The notes under the pieces: model-generated
Told to the model about the DNA's origin: nothing
Database searches by the model: none
Seen by the model: only the letters and a program-made list of their open reading frames with translations
From: a virus
DNA length: 29,767 bases
Strand: one strand, 5' to 3'
Virus record (IMG/VR): IMGVR_UViG_3300030061_000368
Location: 1 to 29,767 of that record
Program-made: the position numbers and the translations under genes
Part shown: positions 19,315 through 27,986 of the stretch, piece after piece
Layout of the letters: each line of letters starts with the position of its first letter
Numbering within the stretch: position 1 is the first letter of the stretch

Positions 19315-21278
19315 GCAGAGCAGTAACTATACAAACAAACTTTACTACTGGTGAGGTAGATCCTTTATTAAAAGCTCGTATAGACATCAACCAATATTAC
19401 AACGCATTAGAACAAGCTCGTAATGTATTAATCCAACCTCAAGGTGGAATAGAAAGAAGGCCAGGATTACAATTTATATTTGAGGTACCAAGTGCTGCCA
19501 ATCCACAAAATGGAATGAAACTTGTACCATTTGAATTTTCAACTACACAAAGTTATATGCTTTTATTTGTACATAATAGAATGTACATTTTTAAAGATAA
19601 AGAATTAGTAACTAATATAAACTCTAGTGGTAATGATTATTTAACTACAACTATTACCTCTACAGTTCTTGCTACTATGGACCATACACAATCAGCAGAT
19701 ACATTAATTGTAGTTCAAGAAGATATGGCTCCTAAAAAAATAGTAAGAGGTGGTTCTCATTCAACATGGACTATATCAGATGTTACATTTGAATTTATAC
19801 CTAAGTTTAATTTTACTCAATCTGAAACTACTATTAATCAAACTATTACACCATCAGCTGTAGATGGTAATATTACAATAACAGCTGGAGGAAATGTTTT
19901 TGCATCTGGTAATGTTAATCAATACATAGAGGCTAATGATGGAATGGGTAGAGCAAGAGTTACAAGATTTGTTTCTGCTACATCTGTAGAGGCTATTGTT
20001 GAAATACCATTTTTTAATACATCAGCTATAGCATCTGGAGGAACTTTTATAGATGGAGGCTATGAGGATAGTTGGTCTAGTTCAAAAGGCTATCCAAGAA
20101 CTTGTACCTTCCATGAAGGAAGGCTTTACTTTGGTGGTGTTAAGTCAAGACCAAATACAATCTTTGCATCAAGAGTAGCTAGGTTTTTTGATTTTAATCC
20201 TGGTGAGGCTTTAGATGATGATAGTATTGAATTAACAATATCTACAGATAGTACCAATGCAATAACTGGTATGTTTTCTGGTAGAGACTTACAGATCTTT
20301 ACAAAAGGTGGAGAGTTCTTTTTACCACAATCAACACTTGATCCTATTACTCCTACTAATGTTGTAGTTAATGGTGCAACAAGAAGAGGATCTAAAGAAG
20401 GTATCAAACCAGTAGGAGCTGAGAGTGGTACATTATTTATACAAAGAGCTGGTAAATCTTTAAGAGAGTTTTTATTTAGTGATGTAGAGTTATCTTACAT
20501 ATCAAACAATATTTCTTTGTTGTCATCTCACTTGCTTAAATCCCCATCAGATATGGCCCTCCGAAAAGCAACATCAACTACTGATGGGGATCTATTACTT
20601 ATTGTAAATGAAACAGATGGATCCCTGGCTACATACTCAATACTTAGAGGACAAAATGTTATAGCTCCAAGTTTGAGTACAACAGATGGTTTGTTTGTAA
20701 ATGTAGGAGTAGATGTGGACCAAATATATTTTACTATGAAAAGAACTATTAATAGTGCAACAAAATATTATGTAGAATGTTTTAATGATGACAATACAAC
20801 TGATAGTGCAAAATTATATTCTGGTAGTAGTAAACCATCAAGTACAACTGTAACTGGACTAAATCACTTAATAGGTAAAACTGTTAAAGTAATTGCAGAT
20901 GACAGTATGCAACTTGATAAAGTAGTTAATGGATCTGGACAAATAACTTTAGATGCAGTTCCTACTACTTATGTAGAAGTTGGATTAGATTTTACACCTA
21001 CTATAAAAACTTTACCAGTAGAACTAAAATTATCTAGTGGTAATATTATGGGCCAAAAGAAAAGAATAATAGAGGCAACTGCTAATTTATATCTCTCGCA
21101 AAATCTTACATTAAATGGTAATGATTTATTATTTACAGCTGGTAGTTTTTTTACTGGTAAGAAAAGAAAGAAACCAATGCTTGGATATGATAGAGATGGA
21201 CAGATGACATTCTCCCAATCTGCTCCATTATTTTTTACATTATTGGGAGTAGAATATAAAGTGAGTGTAGGACAATAG
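19311..21278 (+). CDS. Tail tubular protein B (T7 gp12-like nozzle)
   Basis: 655 residues, beta-rich. The beginning NFTTGEVDPLLKARIDINQY, then ALEQARNVLIQPQGGIERRPG is characteristic of T7 gp12-type nozzle proteins, as are SKGYPRTCTFHEGRLYFGG and FFDFNPGE. T7 gp12 has 794 residues, so this is a compact version. Six copies form the tail tip through which DNA passes. Overlaps the tube A gene by 4 bases; the next gene starts one base after the stop. Confidence 0.92.
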   Translation: MSRAVTIQTNFTTGEVDPLLKARIDINQYYNALEQARNVLIQPQGGIERRPGLQFIFEVPSAANPQNGMKLVPFEFSTTQSYMLLFVHNRMYIFKDKELVTNINSSGNDYLTTTITSTVLATMDHTQSADTLIVVQEDMAPKKIVRGGSHSTWTISDVTFEFIPKFNFTQSETTINQTITPSAVDGNITITAGGNVFASGNVNQYIEANDGMGRARVTRFVSATSVEAIVEIPFFNTSAIASGGTFIDGGYEDSWSSSKGYPRTCTFHEGRLYFGGVKSRPNTIFASRVARFFDFNPGEALDDDSIELTISTDSTNAITGMFSGRDLQIFTKGGEFFLPQSTLDPITPTNVVVNGATRRGSKEGIKPVGAESGTLFIQRAGKSLREFLFSDVELSYISNNISLLSSHLLKSPSDMALRKATSTTDGDLLLIVNETDGSLATYSILRGQNVIAPSLSTTDGLFVNVGVDVDQIYFTMKRTINSATKYYVECFNDDNTTDSAKLYSGSSKPSSTTVTGLNHLIGKTVKVIADDSMQLDKVVNGSGQITLDAVPTTYVEVGLDFTPTIKTLPVELKLSSGNIMGQKKRIIEATANLYLSQNLTLNGNDLLFTAGSFFTGKKRKKPMLGYDRDGQMTFSQSAPLFFTLLGVEYKVSVGQ

Positions 21279-21279
21279 T

Positions 21280-21744
21280 ATGGCAAATCCATTTGTAATT
21301 TTAGCAGTAGCATCATCTTTTGGTAAGGCTTATGCAACATATCAAGCTGGTATGGCTCAAAAGGCTTACTATGATAGCCAGGCAGCTGTAAGCAGACTAC
21401 AATACAAATCAAAAGAGATAGAGGCTAAAGAGGCTGGTGTAGAGGCTTTAAAAGAAACAAACAAAGCTCTATCAACTATTATAGCTAAAGCTGCTGCTGG
21501 TGGTATGTTACCAAATGAAGGTTCAGCTTTACTTGCTCAAACAATGTCAATTAAAGAAGGTGCCGAAGATTTCCAAGTATCTAAATTAAATGAAGAGATA
21601 ATACAAAACTTAGGATTGATTGAATTTCAAAATCTTAAAATGGCTGGTAAGTATGCTAAACAAGCTGGTATTATGGGTGCAATCTTTGGACTTGGTACTG
21701 ATATAGCAACTATAGGTATTAAGACTGGAAAGGGTACTGGATGA
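21280..21744 (+). CDS. Internal virion protein (T7 gp14-like)
   Basis: 154 residues. An N-terminal hydrophobic segment (PFVILAVASSFGKAYATYQAG), a long Ala/Lys/Glu-rich helix (about 28-75) and a glycine-rich hydrophobic C-terminus (AGIMGAIFGLGTDIATIGIK) follow the layout of T7 gp14, which forms the outer-membrane pore during ejection. No enzymatic motif. It is followed, with a 4-base overlap, by the larger ejection proteins in T7 order. Confidence 0.78.
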   Translation: MANPFVILAVASSFGKAYATYQAGMAQKAYYDSQAAVSRLQYKSKEIEAKEAGVEALKETNKALSTIIAKAAAGGMLPNEGSALLAQTMSIKEGAEDFQVSKLNEEIIQNLGLIEFQNLKMAGKYAKQAGIMGAIFGLGTDIATIGIKTGKGTG

Positions 21745-23660
21745 GTGCAAGAAAAATATTTCCAGGAGGTATGATAAAACCAGTTAATATTCCTAATATT
21801 AATTTTTCACAATTCCAGGTCCAATCATCTGCATTTAACAGTTTAGCACAAAGACTAGATAGACTTACAAATTTTGCTGTTCAACAAGGAGAGAAGATAG
21901 CAATAGAAGAAGGTAAAGAGTTTGCTGCATCTAATCCACTTAATGCTGATACATTTTATAATGCAGATCCAGAGGAAAGAGAAAAACTTGTAGGTGGAGA
22001 TAATATTACATCTTATGGGAGAGCTCTTAAAATTGCACAAATAAATTTACTTGCAACTGATTTGTCAATCAAGGCTCAAGGAGATTTTACTAAATTAAAA
22101 ATAGTAGCTGTAGGTTCAGACATGGATGCAGATATGTATGAACAAGGATTAAATGCAATAGTAAAAGGTTACTCTGATAGTTTGTTATCTGTAGATGCAG
22201 AGGCAGCTATAACAGTAAAAGCTCAGTTAGCATCAAAAGCTAATACACTTTACACATCATACTTAGATGACAAGATAAAAGATTACAATACTGTTAAATC
22301 TTCAAACTTACAAAACTGGGGCCAAACACAACTTGATAGCATAGCAGACGAAATAAAAGCTGGTACTATGCGAACTATAGAAATAGATGGTGCAACACAA
22401 AATGTAACTGTTGAAGAGTTTTTAGATTTAAAGAAAAAAGAATACTTTGATAAGATTGCTGCTAATCCAAAACTTAAAAAATACTCATTAACATGGGAGA
22501 AAGAATGGGATGCAAGAGTACAACTAGAACTTAAAAATTATTTATATACTCAGATTGTAGATACTAATGAAAACAGAGAGACTATGAGTGCTGCATCTAA
22601 GGCTAATAAAGAAGTACAAAATGGAACTTTCTTTGGCAACAAAGAGGCACAAAGAATATTCAACAATTTAGATAGTGAAGAACAAAAGAAATTCAAAGCA
22701 GAGGTAAGAACTTGGAAAGCAGATGTTATATCTAGTAGAGAAAAAGATGAAACTGGTAATGAGTTAGATCTTAAAACAGAAAAAGATAAACTTACAGAAG
22801 AATACTTACAAGCAGAAACAGATAATGATACAGAAAAAGTAAATGAAATAATTACTCAAGCATACAAATTAGATACATCTTTAGGTAATGAGTTTAAAAA
22901 AACATTTAATTCAGATCTTAAATCTGGTTTGTTTTTTGATCCAGAGGTAGAAGTAAATTTATTCTTTGATTTATATAATGGTGTTCTTTCAGAAAGAGAA
23001 GTATTAGATGCAGTAGCAGCTGGTAATATAGGTAAAGATACAGCTATAAGTTTGAGATCACAAATAGTGTCAATGAGAAAAGATAGTTATGCTAAAGCTG
23101 ATGCAGAACTAAGAAAAACTATAGGAATACCAGAGCCAGGATCAATTACACCAGGTTTTGTAGAAACAAAAAAATATAGACAATATGTAAAAAGATCAGC
23201 TGAGTTATTAAAATATTACAATGACAATCCAACTGCTACTCCAAGAGATCTTATAGAGTATGCAAGAGGATTAGAAGATAAACAAGAAATACAAAACTTA
23301 AATGAAGAAGATTTTAAAAAGAAATCTAATGATCTTACATCTATGGATGGTCCTTATAAAATGTCTAGTAGTGAATGGGATAAATATTTTAGAGAGTTTT
23401 ATAATGAAAAACATCTTACTGTACAAACAGATTTCTTATCATTCAATGACAAATCAAAAATAGGTTTACTTATAAAAGAACTAGAAGAATTGAAACTTAT
23501 GACTGATGGTGTTAAATATATTCCATCTACTTTACCACCTGGAGAAATAAAAGTAGAGGATCGTATCTTAAGAGGTACAGAATTTAAAAGACCAGAGGGT
23601 GTAACTAATAGGGAAATAGATATGATAATAGATATATTGGAGGACATGCAAAGTGAGTGA
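21741..23660 (+). CDS. Internal virion/ejection protein (T7 gp15-like position)
   Basis: 639 residues, helical and highly charged, with few hydrophobic segments. It starts MSARKIFPGGMIKPVNIPNI, followed by FNSLAQRLDRLTNFAVQQGE, a start commonly seen in podovirus internal proteins. The order after the gp14-like gene suggests the periplasmic tunnel protein equivalent to T7 gp15 (747 residues), but I see no specific motif that proves it. The end overlaps the next gene by 8 bases. Confidence 0.72.
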   Translation: MSARKIFPGGMIKPVNIPNINFSQFQVQSSAFNSLAQRLDRLTNFAVQQGEKIAIEEGKEFAASNPLNADTFYNADPEEREKLVGGDNITSYGRALKIAQINLLATDLSIKAQGDFTKLKIVAVGSDMDADMYEQGLNAIVKGYSDSLLSVDAEAAITVKAQLASKANTLYTSYLDDKIKDYNTVKSSNLQNWGQTQLDSIADEIKAGTMRTIEIDGATQNVTVEEFLDLKKKEYFDKIAANPKLKKYSLTWEKEWDARVQLELKNYLYTQIVDTNENRETMSAASKANKEVQNGTFFGNKEAQRIFNNLDSEEQKKFKAEVRTWKADVISSREKDETGNELDLKTEKDKLTEEYLQAETDNDTEKVNEIITQAYKLDTSLGNEFKKTFNSDLKSGLFFDPEVEVNLFFDLYNGVLSEREVLDAVAAGNIGKDTAISLRSQIVSMRKDSYAKADAELRKTIGIPEPGSITPGFVETKKYRQYVKRSAELLKYYNDNPTATPRDLIEYARGLEDKQEIQNLNEEDFKKKSNDLTSMDGPYKMSSSEWDKYFREFYNEKHLTVQTDFLSFNDKSKIGLLIKELEELKLMTDGVKYIPSTLPPGEIKVEDRILRGTEFKRPEGVTNREIDMIIDILEDMQSE

Positions 23661-25011
23661 AGTAGATGACATGTTTTTAAATTACTATGATAGTAAGAAA
23701 GTAAAAAGAGTTCTTACTCCAGAGGGTTACACTATAGATAAAGAAGGTTATGAAATCTTTGGTGTTACACTTGCAGAGGCAGAGGAAGGTGGAAAGAAAA
23801 TTGGAGCTTTTACTAAAGATGTAGGTAAAGGTGCAGCAAGAGGTACTATGAAACTTACAGAGGGAATACTTACTTTACTTGCAGCTGGAACTGAAAAATT
23901 TATTATTGGTCCAGATCTTATGAAACAGCTATACCCAGAGGGTGATAGTATTGTTAAAAGTATAGGAGAGTTTTACCAAAAAAATATCTATGACAACATT
24001 GGAGAAACTGAAACATTAGCTGGTGGTTTAACAGAAGGACTTGCACAATTTATAGCTCCTGGTGTTGGGTATTACAAATTGTTTAATGGTTTGATAAAAG
24101 CAAAAGGTATCATGCCATTTTTAACCAGAGCATTAGCAGCTGAGGGAGCAACTGTAGGTACAGCTCAAGTAGCTGGTGATCAAAACTTTGCTGGTTTCTT
24201 AGTATCTGTTTTTGATATTAGTACAGAAGATGCAAACAGTATGACTGAAAGATATTTAGAGTATTTAAGAACACCAGAAAATGTACAAGATGGTGTAGAT
24301 GCTGATGAGGTTTTTAAAGAAAAATGGAAAGCTATACAAGGTGATATAGTTATGGGGCCAGTAGGTGAGGCCTTTGGACCATTATTAACTAAGTTTTTTT
24401 CTGGAATGAAAAAGATAATGAAAAACGAAAAAGTAGCAGAGGAGATTACATCATTTAATTTAAGCGATAATACAGTAACACCTAAAGCAAACAAACTAGA
24501 GGTAGAAAGTTTATTATCTTTTGTAAAAGGTAATCCAGATGGATTTACTATATCTATAGATGGCAAAGCTACACCAAAAAGTGGATTTGTATTAGCTCCT
24601 ATAAAACAAACAGAATTAATATTTGATGCTAAAACTATAAATTATGAGGATATTGTAAAATTAAAAGATAATGTCAAATTCTTGTTCAAAACATATCAAG
24701 ATATGGGCATGGATAATGTAAGGGTTTATGCTGGTGGATGGTTAAATAAAGAGACTAATAAGTATGTTTTAGATGCCTCTGTAATAATTGACAATAAAGC
24801 AGATGCTCTGTATATTGCTAATGCTGGAAAACAAGATGCAATATTTGACTTAGGAGAATTTAATGAAATCAAAACAAGCGAAGGTATTGAAGAACTCAAA
24901 CAAAGTGGATCTTATGACATTGACAAATCAAATGTCAGACAATCAGATAATGTCAAACTTGTTGAAGGGTTTGAAGAAACAAGGATGGCAAGTGAAGGGG
25001 GAACCAACTAA
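23653..25011 (+). CDS. Internal virion protein with a polyvalent-protein-type C-terminal domain
   Basis: 452 residues from GTG 23653. The middle has Gly/Ala-rich amphipathic helices (VGKGAARGTMKLTEGILTL, GLAQFIAPGVGYYKLFNG) suited to membrane insertion. The C-terminal 130 residues (SGFVLAPIKQTEL, then DNVRVYAGGWLNKETNKYV, LDASVIIDNKADALYIANAG and QDAIFDLGEF) look like a small domain often found in large polyvalent phage proteins carried in virions. Its biochemical role is unknown to me. It lies between the two bigger ejection proteins, so delivery into the host with the DNA is likely. Confidence 0.65.
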   Translation: MSEVDDMFLNYYDSKKVKRVLTPEGYTIDKEGYEIFGVTLAEAEEGGKKIGAFTKDVGKGAARGTMKLTEGILTLLAAGTEKFIIGPDLMKQLYPEGDSIVKSIGEFYQKNIYDNIGETETLAGGLTEGLAQFIAPGVGYYKLFNGLIKAKGIMPFLTRALAAEGATVGTAQVAGDQNFAGFLVSVFDISTEDANSMTERYLEYLRTPENVQDGVDADEVFKEKWKAIQGDIVMGPVGEAFGPLLTKFFSGMKKIMKNEKVAEEITSFNLSDNTVTPKANKLEVESLLSFVKGNPDGFTISIDGKATPKSGFVLAPIKQTELIFDAKTINYEDIVKLKDNVKFLFKTYQDMGMDNVRVYAGGWLNKETNKYVLDASVIIDNKADALYIANAGKQDAIFDLGEFNEIKTSEGIEELKQSGSYDIDKSNVRQSDNVKLVEGFEETRMASEGGTN

Positions 25012-27986
25012 TGTCGCTGCCAAAGGATCTGATAAACAAGGAAAGTCCACTATCTAATAAGGACCTAGATTTCTTAAATGAAATCAAACCAGACATATCT
25101 GTACAAAAAGAACCAGATCTAAATGAAGATAAATCTATTGATGAAGTAGATATTGAAAACGCAAAAGTACATAATCCAGATAACGAAAATGATAGTGAGA
25201 TTTTACTTGCTGGTGTTTTTCCTAAAAATTTTAAAATAAAAAAGAAAACTTACAAAGACAAAAATGCTGAGGATCTTTCTAATAAACAATTAGGAGATCA
25301 ACAACAAGAACAACTTAAAACTAAAACAGAAGGTGAGGATTTTGTATTTGAAGAAGGTACTGGTAAAGCTATCTTTGCTGATTTTAGTGATGAGCAAATG
25401 GAAAGTATTAACCAAACACTTATTAAGTTTGGAGCTGGTGAATTAGACGAAGGTAAAAAAAGATCTCTTAAATTTATATTTGATGAAATGGATGCTGATA
25501 TTAAAAACAGCAAACTATTAGATAGTAATAAATTTTCAGACTTTGTTACAAAGTTTATTCCTAGTGCTAAAAAAACTACTATTAAAGATTTAATGGATGA
25601 GGCAGCTAATCTTAATAGAAATGATGTCTATCTAAAATTACTTAAATTAAAAGAAGGTGAAACTGTAGATATGGGTACCATGGTCCGAGGTGTCATGGAG
25701 GCCAAACTATTATATACAAGATTAAGAACTATAGCTGTAGATGCTGCCAATGGTCAGTTTACAGATTTAGACAAACAACAATTCTATCAACTCTATAGAT
25801 TATTTTCTACTGTCTATGCAAAAGCAGCTGGAGATTTATCTGCAAGAGCTACTGGAATGAGAGTAGTACAATCTATTGATAAACCAACAAAAGAAGGTGC
25901 AGAAGATATTATAAAATTATTAACAGATGAAATGGGAGCAGATTTTACTGATGAAGGTTTCCAACAATTTGCTCAAGCATTTGTATCATTAAAACCATTT
26001 CAAGCTGGTAAGATGGCTAAAGATAGTTATGGTAAAAAATTAAGAGATGCCTGGGCAGAGATATGGGTAAACTCTTTACTATCATCACCTATAACACATG
26101 CAGTTAATATTGTAGGTAACACTACATTTAATACTTTAAGAATAGCTGAGTATGCTATTGCAGCTGGTATAAATAAAGTACCAGGTATGAATAGTCCAGA
26201 TGGTGTAGCTTTCTCTGAGGTTATGACCATGATTAAATCTATGAGAACTGGTTTTAGATTAGGTTTAGAAAATAGTTACAGATCTATTAAAACTGGTGAG
26301 GCCCAAACAACAAAACTAGATCTTAGAAAACCAAATGCTTTTGGTAAAACTTTATTACCAGAGGGTATGCAAAACAGCATGATGGGTGGATTTTTAGAAT
26401 TATTAGGTACTATTAATAGACTACCAGGTACAGCTCTTGTTGCTGAGGATGAGTTTATGAAAGGTATTATGTACAGAATGGAGTTAGAAAGAATAGCTCA
26501 AGTAAACTACAACAAGCATCTACAATTAAAACCAGATGATGTTGAAGGTGCAGAAAGAATATTTTTAGAAACAGTAAACAATCCAGATAATGCTACAACA
26601 GCTATGGCTAAAGAAAGTATGTTAGAGGCTACATTCCAAAAAGATCTACCAGATGGTGTACTTAAAAAAATGCAATCAACATTAAACATACCAGAGGTTA
26701 AACTATTCGTACCATTCTATAAAACTATAACAAACATATTTTTAGAAAGTTCTAAAAGAAATCCAATTTTAGCTGGTTTGATGCCAACAGTAAGAAATGA
26801 TTTAAAAGGATTAAATGGTAAAGCAAAACAACAACTAGCATTAGCTAAGTTATCTACTGGTGCTACTATGTTAATGGGATTTGGTATGTATGCTTATGGA
26901 GCTAACTCATCTGGTGGTGATTTCATGATTACTGGTATGGCCCCTTATACAAAAGCAGAAAGAGATAATTTTTATAGACAAGGTTTACAACCATATTCAT
27001 TATGTGAAAAGACAGAGGGTAATACATACTCATGTACATCTTATGCAAGGTTTGATCCAGTATCTTCTTTGTTAGCTATATCAGCTGATACTGCTTATAT
27101 ACTATCAAGACCAGATCAATATGGAGATCCTTCATTTGATCAACAAGCTGTAGAGTTAGCGACTGCTGCTACAAGTGCAATCTTTATGTATATGACTGAA
27201 CAACCATTCTTATCTGGTATGAAAGAATTATCTAAAATATTTTCTCCAGGTGCATTTAATCCAGAAAAAGGTATGAGCAGTAGAGCTTTTGAATTTTTAA
27301 CACAAAAAGTTACAGAGGGTGCTATGGCTGTAGTTCCTGGTGTAAGTAGTTTTGGTAATTATTTAACAAGAATGTCAGATCAAAATATTTATGAGTATGC
27401 AATAACTGGTAGCCAAGACCAATGGTTTAGAGAAACATTTGATGTAGAAGGAGATATACCTTTAGCTATTAGAGGATTTTACAAAGCATACAATAAAGCT
27501 ATGTTTAAAAGTCCATTCTTTAATACTGATTTAGAAAGAAAGTTAAATCTTTGGGCAGAGCCAATAGAAGGACCAGAGTTTAATATGTTCTCACCTATAA
27601 GAGTTAAAAATACTAAATACAAAAAAGTAGATGAAATGTTAGTTAAATTAGGTTTTGGTATTGCTATGCCTAGAGCTTACATGGATGGTGTTCCTATGAA
27701 CCAAACAGAATATAATCAATTTATTAGATTTATAAATGTAGATAATGATGGTAATGGTGAAAGTGATTTGTTACAAAATCTAAATGAGCTAGTATTAAGT
27801 AGTGAGTTTATTGATCTAGCTATTACTGATGCTGATGAGGCTATGGCCCAAATATCATCAGAGGTCAGAGAGGCTAAACAAATTGCTAAGGATTTGTTCT
27901 TGCAGACAAATACAAAATTTAATGCTAGAGTAAATGAGGTTAATAACATAAAAAAAGAAAGAGTTAAAAAAAGGTTAAATAGATAA
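25011..27986 (+). CDS. Large internal virion/ejection protein (T7 gp16-like position)
   Basis: 991 residues, the longest gene. The N-terminal 110 residues are acidic and look disordered. The centre has the string WVNSLLSSPITHAVNIVGN (near 352-370) and DEFMKGIMYRMELERIA, typical of very large phage ejection proteins, plus hydrophobic or amphipathic stretches (LSTGATMLMGFGMYAYG). T7 gp16 carries a lytic transglycosylase near its N-terminus; no such catalytic Glu motif was recognised here. It probably builds the trans-periplasmic conduit. Start is coupled by TAATG to the upstream gene. Confidence 0.78.
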   Translation: MSLPKDLINKESPLSNKDLDFLNEIKPDISVQKEPDLNEDKSIDEVDIENAKVHNPDNENDSEILLAGVFPKNFKIKKKTYKDKNAEDLSNKQLGDQQQEQLKTKTEGEDFVFEEGTGKAIFADFSDEQMESINQTLIKFGAGELDEGKKRSLKFIFDEMDADIKNSKLLDSNKFSDFVTKFIPSAKKTTIKDLMDEAANLNRNDVYLKLLKLKEGETVDMGTMVRGVMEAKLLYTRLRTIAVDAANGQFTDLDKQQFYQLYRLFSTVYAKAAGDLSARATGMRVVQSIDKPTKEGAEDIIKLLTDEMGADFTDEGFQQFAQAFVSLKPFQAGKMAKDSYGKKLRDAWAEIWVNSLLSSPITHAVNIVGNTTFNTLRIAEYAIAAGINKVPGMNSPDGVAFSEVMTMIKSMRTGFRLGLENSYRSIKTGEAQTTKLDLRKPNAFGKTLLPEGMQNSMMGGFLELLGTINRLPGTALVAEDEFMKGIMYRMELERIAQVNYNKHLQLKPDDVEGAERIFLETVNNPDNATTAMAKESMLEATFQKDLPDGVLKKMQSTLNIPEVKLFVPFYKTITNIFLESSKRNPILAGLMPTVRNDLKGLNGKAKQQLALAKLSTGATMLMGFGMYAYGANSSGGDFMITGMAPYTKAERDNFYRQGLQPYSLCEKTEGNTYSCTSYARFDPVSSLLAISADTAYILSRPDQYGDPSFDQQAVELATAATSAIFMYMTEQPFLSGMKELSKIFSPGAFNPEKGMSSRAFEFLTQKVTEGAMAVVPGVSSFGNYLTRMSDQNIYEYAITGSQDQWFRETFDVEGDIPLAIRGFYKAYNKAMFKSPFFNTDLERKLNLWAEPIEGPEFNMFSPIRVKNTKYKKVDEMLVKLGFGIAMPRAYMDGVPMNQTEYNQFIRFINVDNDGNGESDLLQNLNELVLSSEFIDLAITDADEAMAQISSEVREAKQIAKDLFLQTNTKFNARVNEVNNIKKERVKKRLNR

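Noticed and set aside
20969-21412. 147-aa minus-strand frame across the tube B / gp14-like junction
   Set aside because: It is antisense to two recognised virion genes and has no supporting motif.
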